A stretch of DNA of 37,169 nt from CAYPHA01 sp964410215 (GCA_964410215.1 CAYPHA010000041.1:1-37169), one strand, 5' to 3'. Shown: positions 8,774 to 17,508, counted from the stretch's first letter. The notes: generated from the letters alone by a model not told the origin. Translations and numbers: made by a program.

Positions 8774-11512
8774 CTATCTGAAAGCCACTTCCAACCCTAG
8801 CTTAACAAGTCTTGGCGGATCAAACATCGATGGATCCTGAACACGATCGATATACGTATTGAAATCACTCCTGTGATTTAACTCTTCAGATTCCCGAATA
8901 ATCGCTGTATAGGACTTCCCGGTCTGATCATTTACGCGATTATCGTTTAGAAAATCCAGTAAGTTATAAACGAGAAGTTTAAGTCGCACCTTATAATCAG
9001 TGATCTGAAAAAGATTATAATACGCATTCAGATCCACACTCAGCCGTGAAGGTTTATAATCGTTATTCGGGAATAAATTTACCCTTGACAGGGTGCTTTC
9101 CATAATCGGTCTCCAGGTATAAGGCGTACCTGAATTATACATCAATGTTAACGTGCTTCCATATGTTTGTGTATGATAACCGGCTGCCATATTGAACGTA
9201 TGACGCTGATCCCAGCTCATGGATATTAATCTGTTGACCGGATCCTTGCTATCACCGGCACGTGTGAATGTAAATGTAGGATTGTCCGCATTACCACGTG
9301 TGTACTGTAATGTATAATTCACAAAGGCATTGATATGCCCGTACTGCATTTCGTATTGCACCTCGAATCCCCTCACATTCCCATAATCCTTATTACTATA
9401 AAGGCCATACTCTATTTGATTATACGTTGAAATAATTTTAGCACTTAAGAGATCATAAATATCCCTGTAGAATATCGCTACCTCCAGGTTCATGCCCTGA
9501 ACAAGTTCCTGCCATAATCCAATTTCATACTGAATTGTTTTTTGTGCTTTAATTTTTGGATTACCCATTGTAACGGCATAATCTTCCGGTGGCACAAGAA
9601 AGGAGTGATTCTGATAAATAGCATAAAGGGGGGGCATTTGAAAAAAATGTCCGTAAGCAAATCGAAGCAGCGCTTTGTCGCCCAATTGATAGGATAATCC
9701 AAGCCTCGGACTGATCTGCCATTGCGGTTCTGCTTCAGGATACTGACTCATTTTTTTACTATCATCCGGAAAACTTAGCTGATTGGCTGGATTTCTGGGT
9801 TGAGAAGGGTAGACTGTATTGGGATCGAAATAGTCCAAACGAACACCCATGTTGATCACCATTTCTTCGAATTCCATCTTATCCTGTATATAACAGGCAA
9901 ATTCACGGGGTTCCACCTGGTAAATATCGGAAAAAACGGAAGAATCCGGCATCACAACAGGTTCATAATAGGGAAAAACAACATGATTGTTCACCGAATC
10001 ATACACCGTCATTGTCTCAAATTCTGTTCCGAAATAGGTGTTCCTGATTTGAACATCTTTAATATCCAGGTACTGTTGTCTGATTAACAAACCGGTCTTA
10101 ACATTATGCACCTGGCTGATCTGCCAGACTAAATCAAATTTCAGATTATAATCCCCTGTGTTTCTTCGAACATGACTTTTCTGCTGACCGCCGGTATAGA
10201 ACCCGGGGCCTTCATTGCGGTAATATTGATCATGAACATAATCAGCACTGAGCGGATTCTCATAGACATAACTGCCATAATTATTTTCCAGATAGGATGC
10301 TTTACATTCATAGAAAGCAGAGTTGGATACGGTCTGATTCAGTTGCACTGCAAACATCTCAGAGTTCTTATGATGCGTCAACAGACCATCCGGATTATAT
10401 TTAAAATGGTGGTTATAATTTTGCCAATCACTGGTATTGAGGTTATACATTAAAGACATTTTGATACTGGTTGAGGGCATGAATGTCAGTTTTCCAAAAA
10501 ATGTTACATCCTTGTTATCATTCATTGGAACATATGCATTATCACCTGTATGTTCGGTATACCATTTCGATGAATCATTGCTGCCGAATTCGCTATAATC
10601 ATCAACATTAAACCGTCTGATGCCATTTAAATGGTTCAGGTTTTTCTGATAGCGGACATTAGTTATAAACCGGAGATAATTTTTTAAAACCGGTCCGGTA
10701 AAATATATCTGATAATCCTGATTCCTGTTAAAATCCACTTTATCCAGACCCATAAAGACATCTGTGTGAGAGGTTAAATAATTCGCTGCATTAGCTGAAA
10801 CCGATCCCTGGAATTCGTTTTCTCCGTCTTTGGTTACCGCATTGACAATACCGCTCATTGCCCGGCCATATTCCGCATTGAACGTACCGGTTATAATTTC
10901 CAGATCTTCAACGACCTCGGTTTCGACATCAATAGTACGATCCTGATTATAAAAACTATCGTCAACCTGTAAGCCATCGATTAAATAGGACACCTCATCC
11001 AATCTTCCCCCTCTGAAATGTCCGACAACCACCCCCGGTTGATAGGAAACAACACCGGATATATTCTCTACCGGCAGATATGCCATGTCATTGGATGAGA
11101 TATTTCGTATGGAGCTGGTTTGATCCTTTTTCATGGAAACGGCACTGGCCGTCACTACAATTTCTTCACCTTGTAAAAGACCGGGTTTCAATCTTGCTTC
11201 AAGATAATATGTGCGATTCACTGAAATTCTGACATTTTCAAAAAGGACCGTTTCATAGCCGATCATTTGTACAGAAACATTGTATTCACCAGGAAGGATG
11301 TTAATGACAAAAAACTCTCCATCCGCATCGACGGATGCCCCCATTGCAGTTCCTTCGAGAACGACATTTGCCGCCACAAGCGGCTCTCCTGTCTCATCAT
11401 CCAAAACTTTGCCCGCTAATTTGCCGGTCGTCTGTGAATAACTGTTCATTGTACCGAAAATCACACATAGAATAGAGAGGAATCCAGGGAAACGTATATT
11501 CAAATTGATCAT
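8774..11512 (-). CDS. TonB-dependent receptor with N-terminal carboxypeptidase-regulatory-like domain
   Basis: 912 residues. The start ATG at 11512 follows GAGGAG at about 9 nt. The signal peptide ends near NSYSQ. Residues about 29-110 form a CarboxypepD_reg-like domain (GKLAGKVLDDETGEPLVAAN ... GEFFVINILPGEYNVSVQMIGYE). A plug domain covers about 120-230 (EEIVVTAS; VSYLIDGLQVDD; IITGTFNAEYGRAMSGIVN), followed by a long beta-barrel (YQLGDKALLRFAYGHFFQMP; RGFEVQYEMQYG) that ends in VKLGLEVAFR. The architecture is like SusC and related importers driven by TonB-ExbBD, but no SusD-like gene is next to it. It lies 18 bp after the aldo/keto reductase gene, so one transcript is likely. Sugar import is inferred from the fucosidase and dehydrogenase neighbours. 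Confidence 0.85.
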   Translation of the reverse strand: MINLNIRFPGFLSILCVIFGTMNSYSQTTGKLAGKVLDDETGEPLVAANVVLEGTAMGASVDADGEFFVINILPGEYNVSVQMIGYETVLFENVRISVNRTYYLEARLKPGLLQGEEIVVTASAVSMKKDQTSSIRNISSNDMAYLPVENISGVVSYQPGVVVGHFRGGRLDEVSYLIDGLQVDDSFYNQDRTIDVETEVVEDLEIITGTFNAEYGRAMSGIVNAVTKDGENEFQGSVSANAANYLTSHTDVFMGLDKVDFNRNQDYQIYFTGPVLKNYLRFITNVRYQKNLNHLNGIRRFNVDDYSEFGSNDSSKWYTEHTGDNAYVPMNDNKDVTFFGKLTFMPSTSIKMSLMYNLNTSDWQNYNHHFKYNPDGLLTHHKNSEMFAVQLNQTVSNSAFYECKASYLENNYGSYVYENPLSADYVHDQYYRNEGPGFYTGGQQKSHVRRNTGDYNLKFDLVWQISQVHNVKTGLLIRQQYLDIKDVQIRNTYFGTEFETMTVYDSVNNHVVFPYYEPVVMPDSSVFSDIYQVEPREFACYIQDKMEFEEMVINMGVRLDYFDPNTVYPSQPRNPANQLSFPDDSKKMSQYPEAEPQWQISPRLGLSYQLGDKALLRFAYGHFFQMPPLYAIYQNHSFLVPPEDYAVTMGNPKIKAQKTIQYEIGLWQELVQGMNLEVAIFYRDIYDLLSAKIISTYNQIEYGLYSNKDYGNVRGFEVQYEMQYGHINAFVNYTLQYTRGNADNPTFTFTRAGDSKDPVNRLISMSWDQRHTFNMAAGYHTQTYGSTLTLMYNSGTPYTWRPIMESTLSRVNLFPNNDYKPSRLSVDLNAYYNLFQITDYKVRLKLLVYNLLDFLNDNRVNDQTGKSYTAIIRESEELNHRSDFNTYIDRVQDPSMFDPPRLVKLGLEVAFR

Positions 11513-11530
11513 GATTCAGATTCTCCTCTT

Positions 11531-12583
11531 TTATATAGTCCGATCATTTTCTTCATTTTCATAGTAGTCAAAACTTCGGCCCATTTTTTTCATTAATGGC
11601 CGGGTCACTCGATTCAATTGTTTAACAATGTCTCTATCAATCGAATCCGTGGCCGCTTTTATATTGCATTCCAATTGTTCCCGGTTACGCGCGCCAGCCA
11701 GGGCAGACGTTATAGACGGATTGGAGACCACCCATTGTATGGCAATTTCAGACATCGATTTATCACAGGCTTTCATTAGATTACGTATATCCTTCAGTGT
11801 TTTTTCTATCTGCTTTTCAAATCCCCTGCCGGTATGCCTGCAATGGACATTGCCTTCCGAGTTAAAATGCCTGGTTCTCCTCCGCCATACGGGAACATCA
11901 TCCAGGGAAACATATTTATCAGTAAGAATGCCCTGTAACAGGGTCAGATAGCTGATGACACCAATATTGTTTTGTATGCAATAGGGTAAAATATCATACT
12001 CGATCGATCTGGAAAGAATATTGTAAGGCAACTCATTAACAATTATATCCACATTTAATACATTCAATTCAGCTATTCTGCTGAGGTTGAAATTACTCAC
12101 CCCGATATATCGGACTTTACCATGTTCCTTTAATTTATTAAGCGATTCCGCCGTTTCCTGAATCCTGGGCGGGTTGTTAATTATTTCAACATCATTACTG
12201 AAATGACGAATGGAGTGCGAATGAATCGGCCAGTGAATCATATATATATCGACATAGTCCGTATCTAAACGTCGCAGGGAAGCTTCTAAACTTTCACATA
12301 CTTTCCTGCTGTATCCATTCGGAGGAGAAATCTTGGTACCTATAATCACCTTGTCCCTCTTTATGCCTTTTAAAGCCTGCCCCAGAGATTGTTCACTTCT
12401 GCCATCATTGTATACTTCCGCCGTATCAAAATAATTGATGCCCAGATCAACGGAAGCATGTACGACATCGTTTACATCTTTCTGATCCTGTTCTCCCCAG
12501 TATTCCCCCCCGCCAAATGACCAGCATCCTGTGCCCAGGACAGACAAATACAGGTCTGAATGACCACATTTTCTTAATTCCAT
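11531..12583 (-). CDS. Aldo/keto reductase
   Basis: 350 residues with the (beta/alpha)8 aldo/keto reductase pattern. The catalytic tetrad is visible: Asp and Tyr in YFDTAEVYNDGRSEQSLGQAL, Lys in VIIGTKIS and His in DIYMIHWP. The later KVRYIGVSNF motif and a C-terminal NADP-binding stretch (SALAGARNREQLECNI) are also present. Such enzymes reduce or oxidise aldehydes and sugars with NAD(P)H; several bacterial L-fucose dehydrogenases belong to this family. The start ATG at 12583 is only 2 nt after the stop of the MocA-type gene, and AGGGAT inside that gene's last codons serves as ribosome site. The family is certain, the substrate is not; oxidation of L-fucose or a related sugar is a context-based guess. 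Confidence 0.85.
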   Translation of the reverse strand: MELRKCGHSDLYLSVLGTGCWSFGGGEYWGEQDQKDVNDVVHASVDLGINYFDTAEVYNDGRSEQSLGQALKGIKRDKVIIGTKISPPNGYSRKVCESLEASLRRLDTDYVDIYMIHWPIHSHSIRHFSNDVEIINNPPRIQETAESLNKLKEHGKVRYIGVSNFNLSRIAELNVLNVDIIVNELPYNILSRSIEYDILPYCIQNNIGVISYLTLLQGILTDKYVSLDDVPVWRRRTRHFNSEGNVHCRHTGRGFEKQIEKTLKDIRNLMKACDKSMSEIAIQWVVSNPSITSALAGARNREQLECNIKAATDSIDRDIVKQLNRVTRPLMKKMGRSFDYYENEENDRTI

Positions 12584-12585
12584 TT

Positions 12586-13722
12586 TTAATCCCTGTTAGT
12601 GTTTCTATGCCTTCCGTCAAAATCATCCCTGTTAGTTTCGGGATAGAGGGGAAATGTAATGGGAGCGTGATCTCGTTGAGAGCGATAAATTGCCGTGAAA
12701 ATCTCAACCGTCTTTCTTCCTTCAACTCCCGTGATCATTGGATCGTAGCTGTCGATGATTGCTCTCAGAAAGTCCTGAATCTGAAGCTGATGGTAATATT
12801 CCATGGGATTGATCGTTTCGAAAAACAGCGTATCTTCCTCCTGCCATTTTCCCAGAAAGTTCTCTTCTCCCGGTACCTGCCACAAATCATTGACAGGCGG
12901 CGTCTGAATGGCAGACATGCCGGCAATGAACATGGCTCCGCCATCTGTCTGTACGGATACCGATGTACCGTTCTTACCGTGAAGAAATACTTTCCCATAA
13001 AGCGCCGGGTTTTGCGCATTGCTCACGAGAATGTTTCCCAGACTTCCATTTTTAAAACGAAGAACGGCCAGAGCGGTATCTTCTACTTCGATATAGTCAT
13101 GGTTAAAATTATCCCAGTAGCCATACAATTCATCAACCGGTCCCATAAACCATTGCAATAAATCCAGTTGATGGGGAGCCTGATTGACGAGGACACCCCC
13201 GCCTTCCCCTTTCCATGTACCTCGCCAGACATCACTTTCATAATAATCCTTATCCCGCCAGCCCAGCATATGAACCATACCGATAACTGGCTTTCCCAGT
13301 TTGCCTTCATCTATTGCCATTTTAACTCTCCGGACCGGGGCATAAAACCTTCTCTGGCTGATTACAGCAAGCTGTCTATCTTTCTCCTTCGCTACGGTGA
13401 TCATGGCATCACAATCTTCTAAACAGGATGCCAGGGGTTTTTCCACAATGACATGCGCACCTGCCTCTAATGCAGCAATCGTGGGAGCGGCATGGAAAGG
13501 ATGGGGCGTTCCAACAACAACAGCGTCAATATCGGCATCCGTAATCATTTCCTTGACATCATTATATGCTTTAACGTTATAGGTTTGGGCAAATGATTTT
13601 GCACGATCCATATCTAAATCGCATACAGCCGTAAAATGCGATTCATTCAGGTTTCTTAAAGCGGATGCATGGATGTGCCCCACTTTGCCACAACCAACAA
13701 TTCCGGTATGTAATGTATTCAT
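12586..13722 (-). CDS. Gfo/Idh/MocA-family oxidoreductase
   Basis: 378 residues. The N-terminal Rossmann fold begins TGIVGCGKVGHIHASAL, the EKP motif is in HVIVEKPLA, and the substrate-domain His is in GGGVLVNQAPHQLDLLQW. These are the landmarks of NAD(P)-dependent sugar or cyclitol dehydrogenases of this family. GGAG lies 5 nt before ATG 13722. The last residues are hydrophilic and repetitive (TNRDDFDGR ... NTNRD); at DNA level ATCCCTGTTAGT occurs twice, at 12589-12600 and 12625-12636, suggesting a small tail extension by duplication. It lies 18 bp after the alcohol dehydrogenase and abuts the aldo/keto reductase. The likely role is oxidation or reduction of a sugar intermediate in the same pathway. 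Confidence 0.85.
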   Translation of the reverse strand: MNTLHTGIVGCGKVGHIHASALRNLNESHFTAVCDLDMDRAKSFAQTYNVKAYNDVKEMITDADIDAVVVGTPHPFHAAPTIAALEAGAHVIVEKPLASCLEDCDAMITVAKEKDRQLAVISQRRFYAPVRRVKMAIDEGKLGKPVIGMVHMLGWRDKDYYESDVWRGTWKGEGGGVLVNQAPHQLDLLQWFMGPVDELYGYWDNFNHDYIEVEDTALAVLRFKNGSLGNILVSNAQNPALYGKVFLHGKNGTSVSVQTDGGAMFIAGMSAIQTPPVNDLWQVPGEENFLGKWQEEDTLFFETINPMEYYHQLQIQDFLRAIIDSYDPMITGVEGRKTVEIFTAIYRSQRDHAPITFPLYPETNRDDFDGRHRNTNRD

Positions 13723-13740
13723 TCATTCTCCAATGCTGTT

Positions 13741-14772
13741 TCAAGGATTTAGAATTACTTTTAGCAGGCCTTTTTCTTTACTGTATAAACGCCGGAACCA
13801 CGAGACGCCTTCGGATAATGGTGCTGTAGCACTCAAAATCGCATTTACATTTATTTTTCCCTTGTCAATCATTTCCAAAACAGCCGGATATTCTCCGCAT
13901 ATCGCACAACTTCCCTGGATGCGTAATTGTTTTGTTACAACATCCTGGATTGGAAACGCAACGGAAGGAGAAAGGTTACCGACACAGGTAAGGGTACCGC
14001 CTTTCCGGAGGCTTCCGATGGCCGTACGGACCGTTTCTTCAAGGCCCACGACTTCAAAAGCGATATCGGCACCGCGTTGCTCTGATATAGTTTTAATTTC
14101 TTTAATAACATCATATTCATCTGGCTTCAGGCAATAATCCGCACCATATTCTCCGGCCAGTTTTAACCGGTTTTGTTCGAGGTCCACCGCCACAATCTTT
14201 CCGCATCCGGAGACGCGAAGGGCCTGGATGATGAACAGTCCAACCATACCGGCACCGACGACCACAGCAGTATCGTTTAATGAAACAGGTGTGAGTCCAA
14301 CGGCATGAAAGGCAACAGCCACCGGCTCTACCATAGCGGCCTGGTTAAAACTCACTTTTTCGGGAATCTTGTATAAGATATGCTGAGGAACCGTCACATA
14401 TTCGGCAAAGGCGCCATTCCTTTTATAATCCGGACAGGACACCCCCAGAACCATACGATTATCACTCAGATTATATAAGCCTTTACGCGTGTACCAATCA
14501 TCCAGCGGATAAATGGTCGAATCAAAAGTAACCCGGTCGCCAGCCCTCCATTGCTCTACTTTGGCTCCGACTTCCTCGATCACTCCCGATGCTTCATGCC
14601 CCATAATGACCGGAGGTATTCTGCGTCCGGTACTGCCATCCATACCATGAACGTCACTTCCGCATATACCACAGGATCTTACGCGTATTAAAACTTCGTT
14701 TTCGTTCCATACCGGCATGGGTACATTTTCATATTGTAAATGATTATACTGCTTCAATACTAAGGCTTTCAT
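13741..14772 (-). CDS. Zinc-type medium-chain alcohol/polyol dehydrogenase lacking structural zinc cysteines
   Basis: 343 residues from ATG 14772, which follows GAGGAG at 4 nt and starts the conserved MKALVL; an ATG 36 nt upstream is in frame but adds unconserved sequence. The catalytic zinc ligands are present: Cys37 in SCGICGSD, His59 and Glu60 in GHE, and Glu149 in VEP. The NAD-binding VVGAGMVG is at about 171-178. Closest in style are galactitol-1-phosphate/sorbitol/threonine dehydrogenases. In the usual four-cysteine structural zinc lobe (YCGECxxCRRGxYNLC) this protein has Pro89, Asp92, Thr95 and Ser103, so that metal site is absent. It lies 204 bp after the transporter gene. It probably oxidises a sugar alcohol or sugar-derived hydroxyl; the exact substrate is unknown. 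Confidence 0.85.
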   Translation of the reverse strand: MKALVLKQYNHLQYENVPMPVWNENEVLIRVRSCGICGSDVHGMDGSTGRRIPPVIMGHEASGVIEEVGAKVEQWRAGDRVTFDSTIYPLDDWYTRKGLYNLSDNRMVLGVSCPDYKRNGAFAEYVTVPQHILYKIPEKVSFNQAAMVEPVAVAFHAVGLTPVSLNDTAVVVGAGMVGLFIIQALRVSGCGKIVAVDLEQNRLKLAGEYGADYCLKPDEYDVIKEIKTISEQRGADIAFEVVGLEETVRTAIGSLRKGGTLTCVGNLSPSVAFPIQDVVTKQLRIQGSCAICGEYPAVLEMIDKGKINVNAILSATAPLSEGVSWFRRLYSKEKGLLKVILNP

Positions 14773-14924
14773 ACACTCCTCTTCTATGGATAATAACAAC
14801 GATGTCATTCAGACAGAAACCGGAATATATAGCAGGATATGATGTAAGACGCCGGCTGATGTGTGCATCCCGCCAGCTTTGATAAATGAGCTATGCGGTT
14901 TTGGTAATAGAGTAAACGGGGCAG

Positions 14925-14938
14925 GCCGGTTTGCCGGC
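14925..14938. repeat. GC hairpin between transporter and dehydrogenase genes
   Basis: GCCGG-TTTG-CCGGC forms a 5-bp stem with a 4-base loop in the 204-bp gap after the transporter stop. No T-run follows on the minus strand, so it is not a convincing terminator. It may damp read-through or stabilise the RNA end. Confidence 0.35.
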
Positions 14939-14950
14939 GGGATTAACAGA

Positions 14951-14962
14951 ACCGACCGGTTT
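14951..14962. repeat. 12-bp direct repeat, copy 1 (ACCGACCGGTTT)
   Basis: ACCGACCGGTTT here is identical to 16311-16322, so one copy lies just after and one just before the transporter gene. It contains the palindrome ACCGGT. It might be a regulatory site, a trace of insertion of the transporter gene, or chance. Confidence 0.35.
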
Positions 14963-14976
14963 TACATCAAAACATG

Positions 14977-16296
14977 TTACCAGATTGATTTGATCGTATC
15001 GTTCAACGCCATTATACCTACTGCTGCGATTACCAGTGAAAAAACCAGGGCGCCAATTAATCCCAGGTTCAGAATTGTTCCGGCTTTATATTCACCCATC
15101 AGTTCTTTCCGATTTACCAGGTAAATAAATCCTGCGACAACCAATGGCAGTACAAACACATTCAAAACCTGTGTAATCAGCTGTGCAAATATCGGCTGGA
15201 ATCCTAAAATCGGAACGGTCAGCCCGAACAGACATGCTATCGCTGCCAGAACCCGAAAGCGTGTCGAATTGGTGTCAAGTTTGCCTTCCTCATAATCAGC
15301 GATTAATAATGCCGCCACCATCATGATGGGAAACGTAGAAGACATTCCCGCACTTATTAGACCGACCATGAAAATGGAAAGTGCAAACCGCCCTAACACA
15401 GGCGTTAATGGCTCCACCATCTCCAGGACTCTCTGAATAAACTTTCCTTCACTGTTTAAAACGATAGCGGACGTAATCATGATGGCTGAACTCATAACAA
15501 AAATTAATATAACAGAAACGAGTGCATCCTTCTGTTCTTCTTTAAGATTTTCCCGGCGCCAGCCATGGCCTTTCATCAATAAGGGCCGGACCACAAAGGT
15601 TGGCGCAGCCATAGTCGTTCCAACAAAAGCAGCTAAATGTATATAAATATTAGAGCCCTTCAGGTTGTTGGTGATTTCTCCCGGCACTTCAGGAATATTT
15701 GGAATTAATCCTCCGAATATTATCCGACCTGATACACCGGATTCGGGGATAGTAATAAACAAGGATATTAAAAAAGCAACACCCATAAGGGTAACAAAAA
15801 ATAATAACACTTTTTCAAAGAACGTGTACTTTCCCACCATTAACAGGGCGTACATCATGATTAAGATGACGCATGAAATGATAAGTACAGCCCAATAGTT
15901 GTCCATTGGAAGAGTGGGAATAAATAGTCGAATCGTTTCATAGATCCCGTTTGACGAAATCGCAACTATACCGGCATAGGAACTCCACTGACCGACAACA
16001 ACCCCCACTATGACAAGAACGGCCAGAAACGGACCATATTTGAACTGCGTTTTAAAACTGTAAATGGTTGTTTGACCGGTAACCACTCCAAACCGCCCGG
16101 AAGCTTCCATCAAGGCACCGGTAAAAATGCACGCCAGTAAAAGGTTCCACCATAATTTCATACCAAACCAGGAACCGGAGGTAGCCATTGTGGTTACGCT
16201 GCCCGTACCAATCGTATATCCGATACAGAATATCCCTGGTGCAAAAGCAAGCAAACCTATCCACAGACGTTTTACCAATGAAGAGAATTTTTGCAT
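14977..16296 (-). CDS. Nramp-superfamily transporter without canonical metal-binding motifs
   Basis: 439 residues with about 11 hydrophobic segments and the Nramp-like start LLAFAPGIFCIGYTIGTGS. True Nramp metal transporters have DPGN in helix 1 and MPH in helix 6. Here the helix 1 motif is replaced by TIGTGS (residues 28-33) and helix 6 reads GTTMAAP (226-232), keeping Met229 but losing Pro-His. Met is therefore the only canonical ligand left. AAAGGAG is placed 5 nt before ATG 16296. It is the first gene of the sugar locus, about 115 bp downstream of a LacI operator and next to three sugar-type dehydrogenases. The fold assignment is fairly firm. Transport of Mn or Fe is unlikely from the residues, and transport of a sugar or sugar acid is an inference from context only. 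Confidence 0.75.
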   Translation of the reverse strand: MQKFSSLVKRLWIGLLAFAPGIFCIGYTIGTGSVTTMATSGSWFGMKLWWNLLLACIFTGALMEASGRFGVVTGQTTIYSFKTQFKYGPFLAVLVIVGVVVGQWSSYAGIVAISSNGIYETIRLFIPTLPMDNYWAVLIISCVILIMMYALLMVGKYTFFEKVLLFFVTLMGVAFLISLFITIPESGVSGRIIFGGLIPNIPEVPGEITNNLKGSNIYIHLAAFVGTTMAAPTFVVRPLLMKGHGWRRENLKEEQKDALVSVILIFVMSSAIMITSAIVLNSEGKFIQRVLEMVEPLTPVLGRFALSIFMVGLISAGMSSTFPIMMVAALLIADYEEGKLDTNSTRFRVLAAIACLFGLTVPILGFQPIFAQLITQVLNVFVLPLVVAGFIYLVNRKELMGEYKAGTILNLGLIGALVFSLVIAAVGIMALNDTIKSIW

Positions 16297-16310
16297 AAGA
16301 GCTCCTTTAG

Positions 16311-16322
16311 ACCGACCGGTTT
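16311..16322. repeat. 12-bp direct repeat, copy 2 (ACCGACCGGTTT)
   Basis: Identical to the copy at 14951-14962. It lies in the leader of the transporter gene, a few bases upstream of its ribosome site. Confidence 0.35.
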
Positions 16323-16412
16323 AATTAACATTCAGATACAGCTCCGCCATCTCACTCACAGTTTCAGAGTCAGATGAAGCGAAAATTTCAAAATTGCAAC
16401 GATATTAAAAAG

Positions 16413-16440
16413 CCACTAACGTTATCGATAACGTTAGTGG
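16413..16440. promoter_or_regulatory. LacI-family operator, perfect 28-bp palindrome
   Basis: The site is a perfect inverted repeat over 28 bp, centred on ATCGAT, with core TAACGTTATCGATAACGTTA. It lies between the lacI stop and the transporter start, about 117 bp upstream of the transporter ATG on the minus strand. The same half-site (CTAACGTTA) is found under the lacI promoter. The even symmetry and central CG match classical LacI-family operators. Binding should repress the transporter operon until a sugar ligand is present. Confidence 0.8.
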
Positions 16441-16490
16441 AAAATCAATTCAAGAACAATATACTTTCCTGTGATCACGAAAGTACTCTA

Positions 16491-17498
16491 TTAAGCTGAA
16501 TTTCTGATAATGAGTTGTGTACTTATTTTTTCCGTCTTCGGGGTAAATTTCATATTACAATTTTCGATCTGATCGATGAGTATAGCGGCTGCTTTTTTCC
16601 CTATTTCGTGAGGCTGCTGAGCAACCGTCGTCAAGGCGGGTTCTACAATTGAACTCAAGGGATCGTTACTGAATCCTGCAATGGCAAGCTGTTCAGGAAT
16701 TTTTATACCGACACTCTTTGCATGAAGCAAGGCACCAAGTGCAACATGGTCATTTACGGCAAATATAGCATCTGGCCTTTTATCTGCCTTCAGAAGCGCC
16801 TTAATACCTTCAACACCTGAATTCTGATCAAATCTGTTTGAAATAATATACTTTTTATTGAAAGGAAATCCATGCTCAGTTAAGGCATCCCTGTATCCCT
16901 TTATTCGGGTTTGACATAACAGGAGATGTCCGGGCCCGGAAATATGCGCAATGCGCTGGTATCCCCTGTCTATCAGAAATTTTGTCAATGCAAATGCACC
17001 CTGGTAATCGTCTGAAATAACTTTACTTGTTTGAAGATTTTCAAAAACACGGTCAAACGCGACAATCGGTATGTCCTGTTGAGATATAGATAATATATGA
17101 TCGGTATTTACCGTATTTTGAGCAATGGAGATCAACAGACCGGAAATACGATGACCAATCATAGCCTGCGTGTTAATGGTTTCCCTCTCAAAAGTCTCAT
17201 TGGATTGACTGACAATGATCGTGTACCCCGATCTGTATGCGACTTCTTCGATACCGCTAATGACGGAAGAAAAAAAGGTGTGGCTGATTTCCGGAACGAT
17301 GACACCTAATGTTTTCGTATCACTATTCTTTAAACTCTGAGCAATTAAATTAGGATTATAGTTTAACTGTTTGGCCAGATGTAAGACTTTCGTTCTGGTC
17401 TCCGGATTAACATCGGGATGATTCCTCAGCGCTCTGGATACGGTGGTGAAGTGGAGGTTTAGTTTCTCTGCAAGATCTTTAATGGTCGTTGGCTTCAT
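16491..17498 (-). CDS. LacI-family transcriptional regulator
   Basis: 335 residues. Residues 3-50 are the LacI helix-turn-helix and hinge (TIKDLAEKLNLHFTTVSRAL, then RNHPDVNPETR). The periplasmic-binding-like effector domain follows (TLGVIVPEISHTFFSSVISGIE; RIAHISGPGH; PDAIFAVNDHVALGAL; IAGFSNDPLSSIVEPALTTV). Genes of this type bind a sugar or sugar phosphate and leave the DNA. It is transcribed from a TTGACA promoter at 17535-17563 whose start region is covered by an operator matching the one before the transporter, so autoregulation and control of the downstream operon are both expected. The effector is unknown; fucose or a fucose catabolite is a reasonable guess. Confidence 0.92.
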   Translation of the reverse strand: MKPTTIKDLAEKLNLHFTTVSRALRNHPDVNPETRTKVLHLAKQLNYNPNLIAQSLKNSDTKTLGVIVPEISHTFFSSVISGIEEVAYRSGYTIIVSQSNETFERETINTQAMIGHRISGLLISIAQNTVNTDHILSISQQDIPIVAFDRVFENLQTSKVISDDYQGAFALTKFLIDRGYQRIAHISGPGHLLLCQTRIKGYRDALTEHGFPFNKKYIISNRFDQNSGVEGIKALLKADKRPDAIFAVNDHVALGALLHAKSVGIKIPEQLAIAGFSNDPLSSIVEPALTTVAQQPHEIGKKAAAILIDQIENCNMKFTPKTEKISTQLIIRNSA

Positions 17499-17508
17499 TT
17501 CTTTCTCA

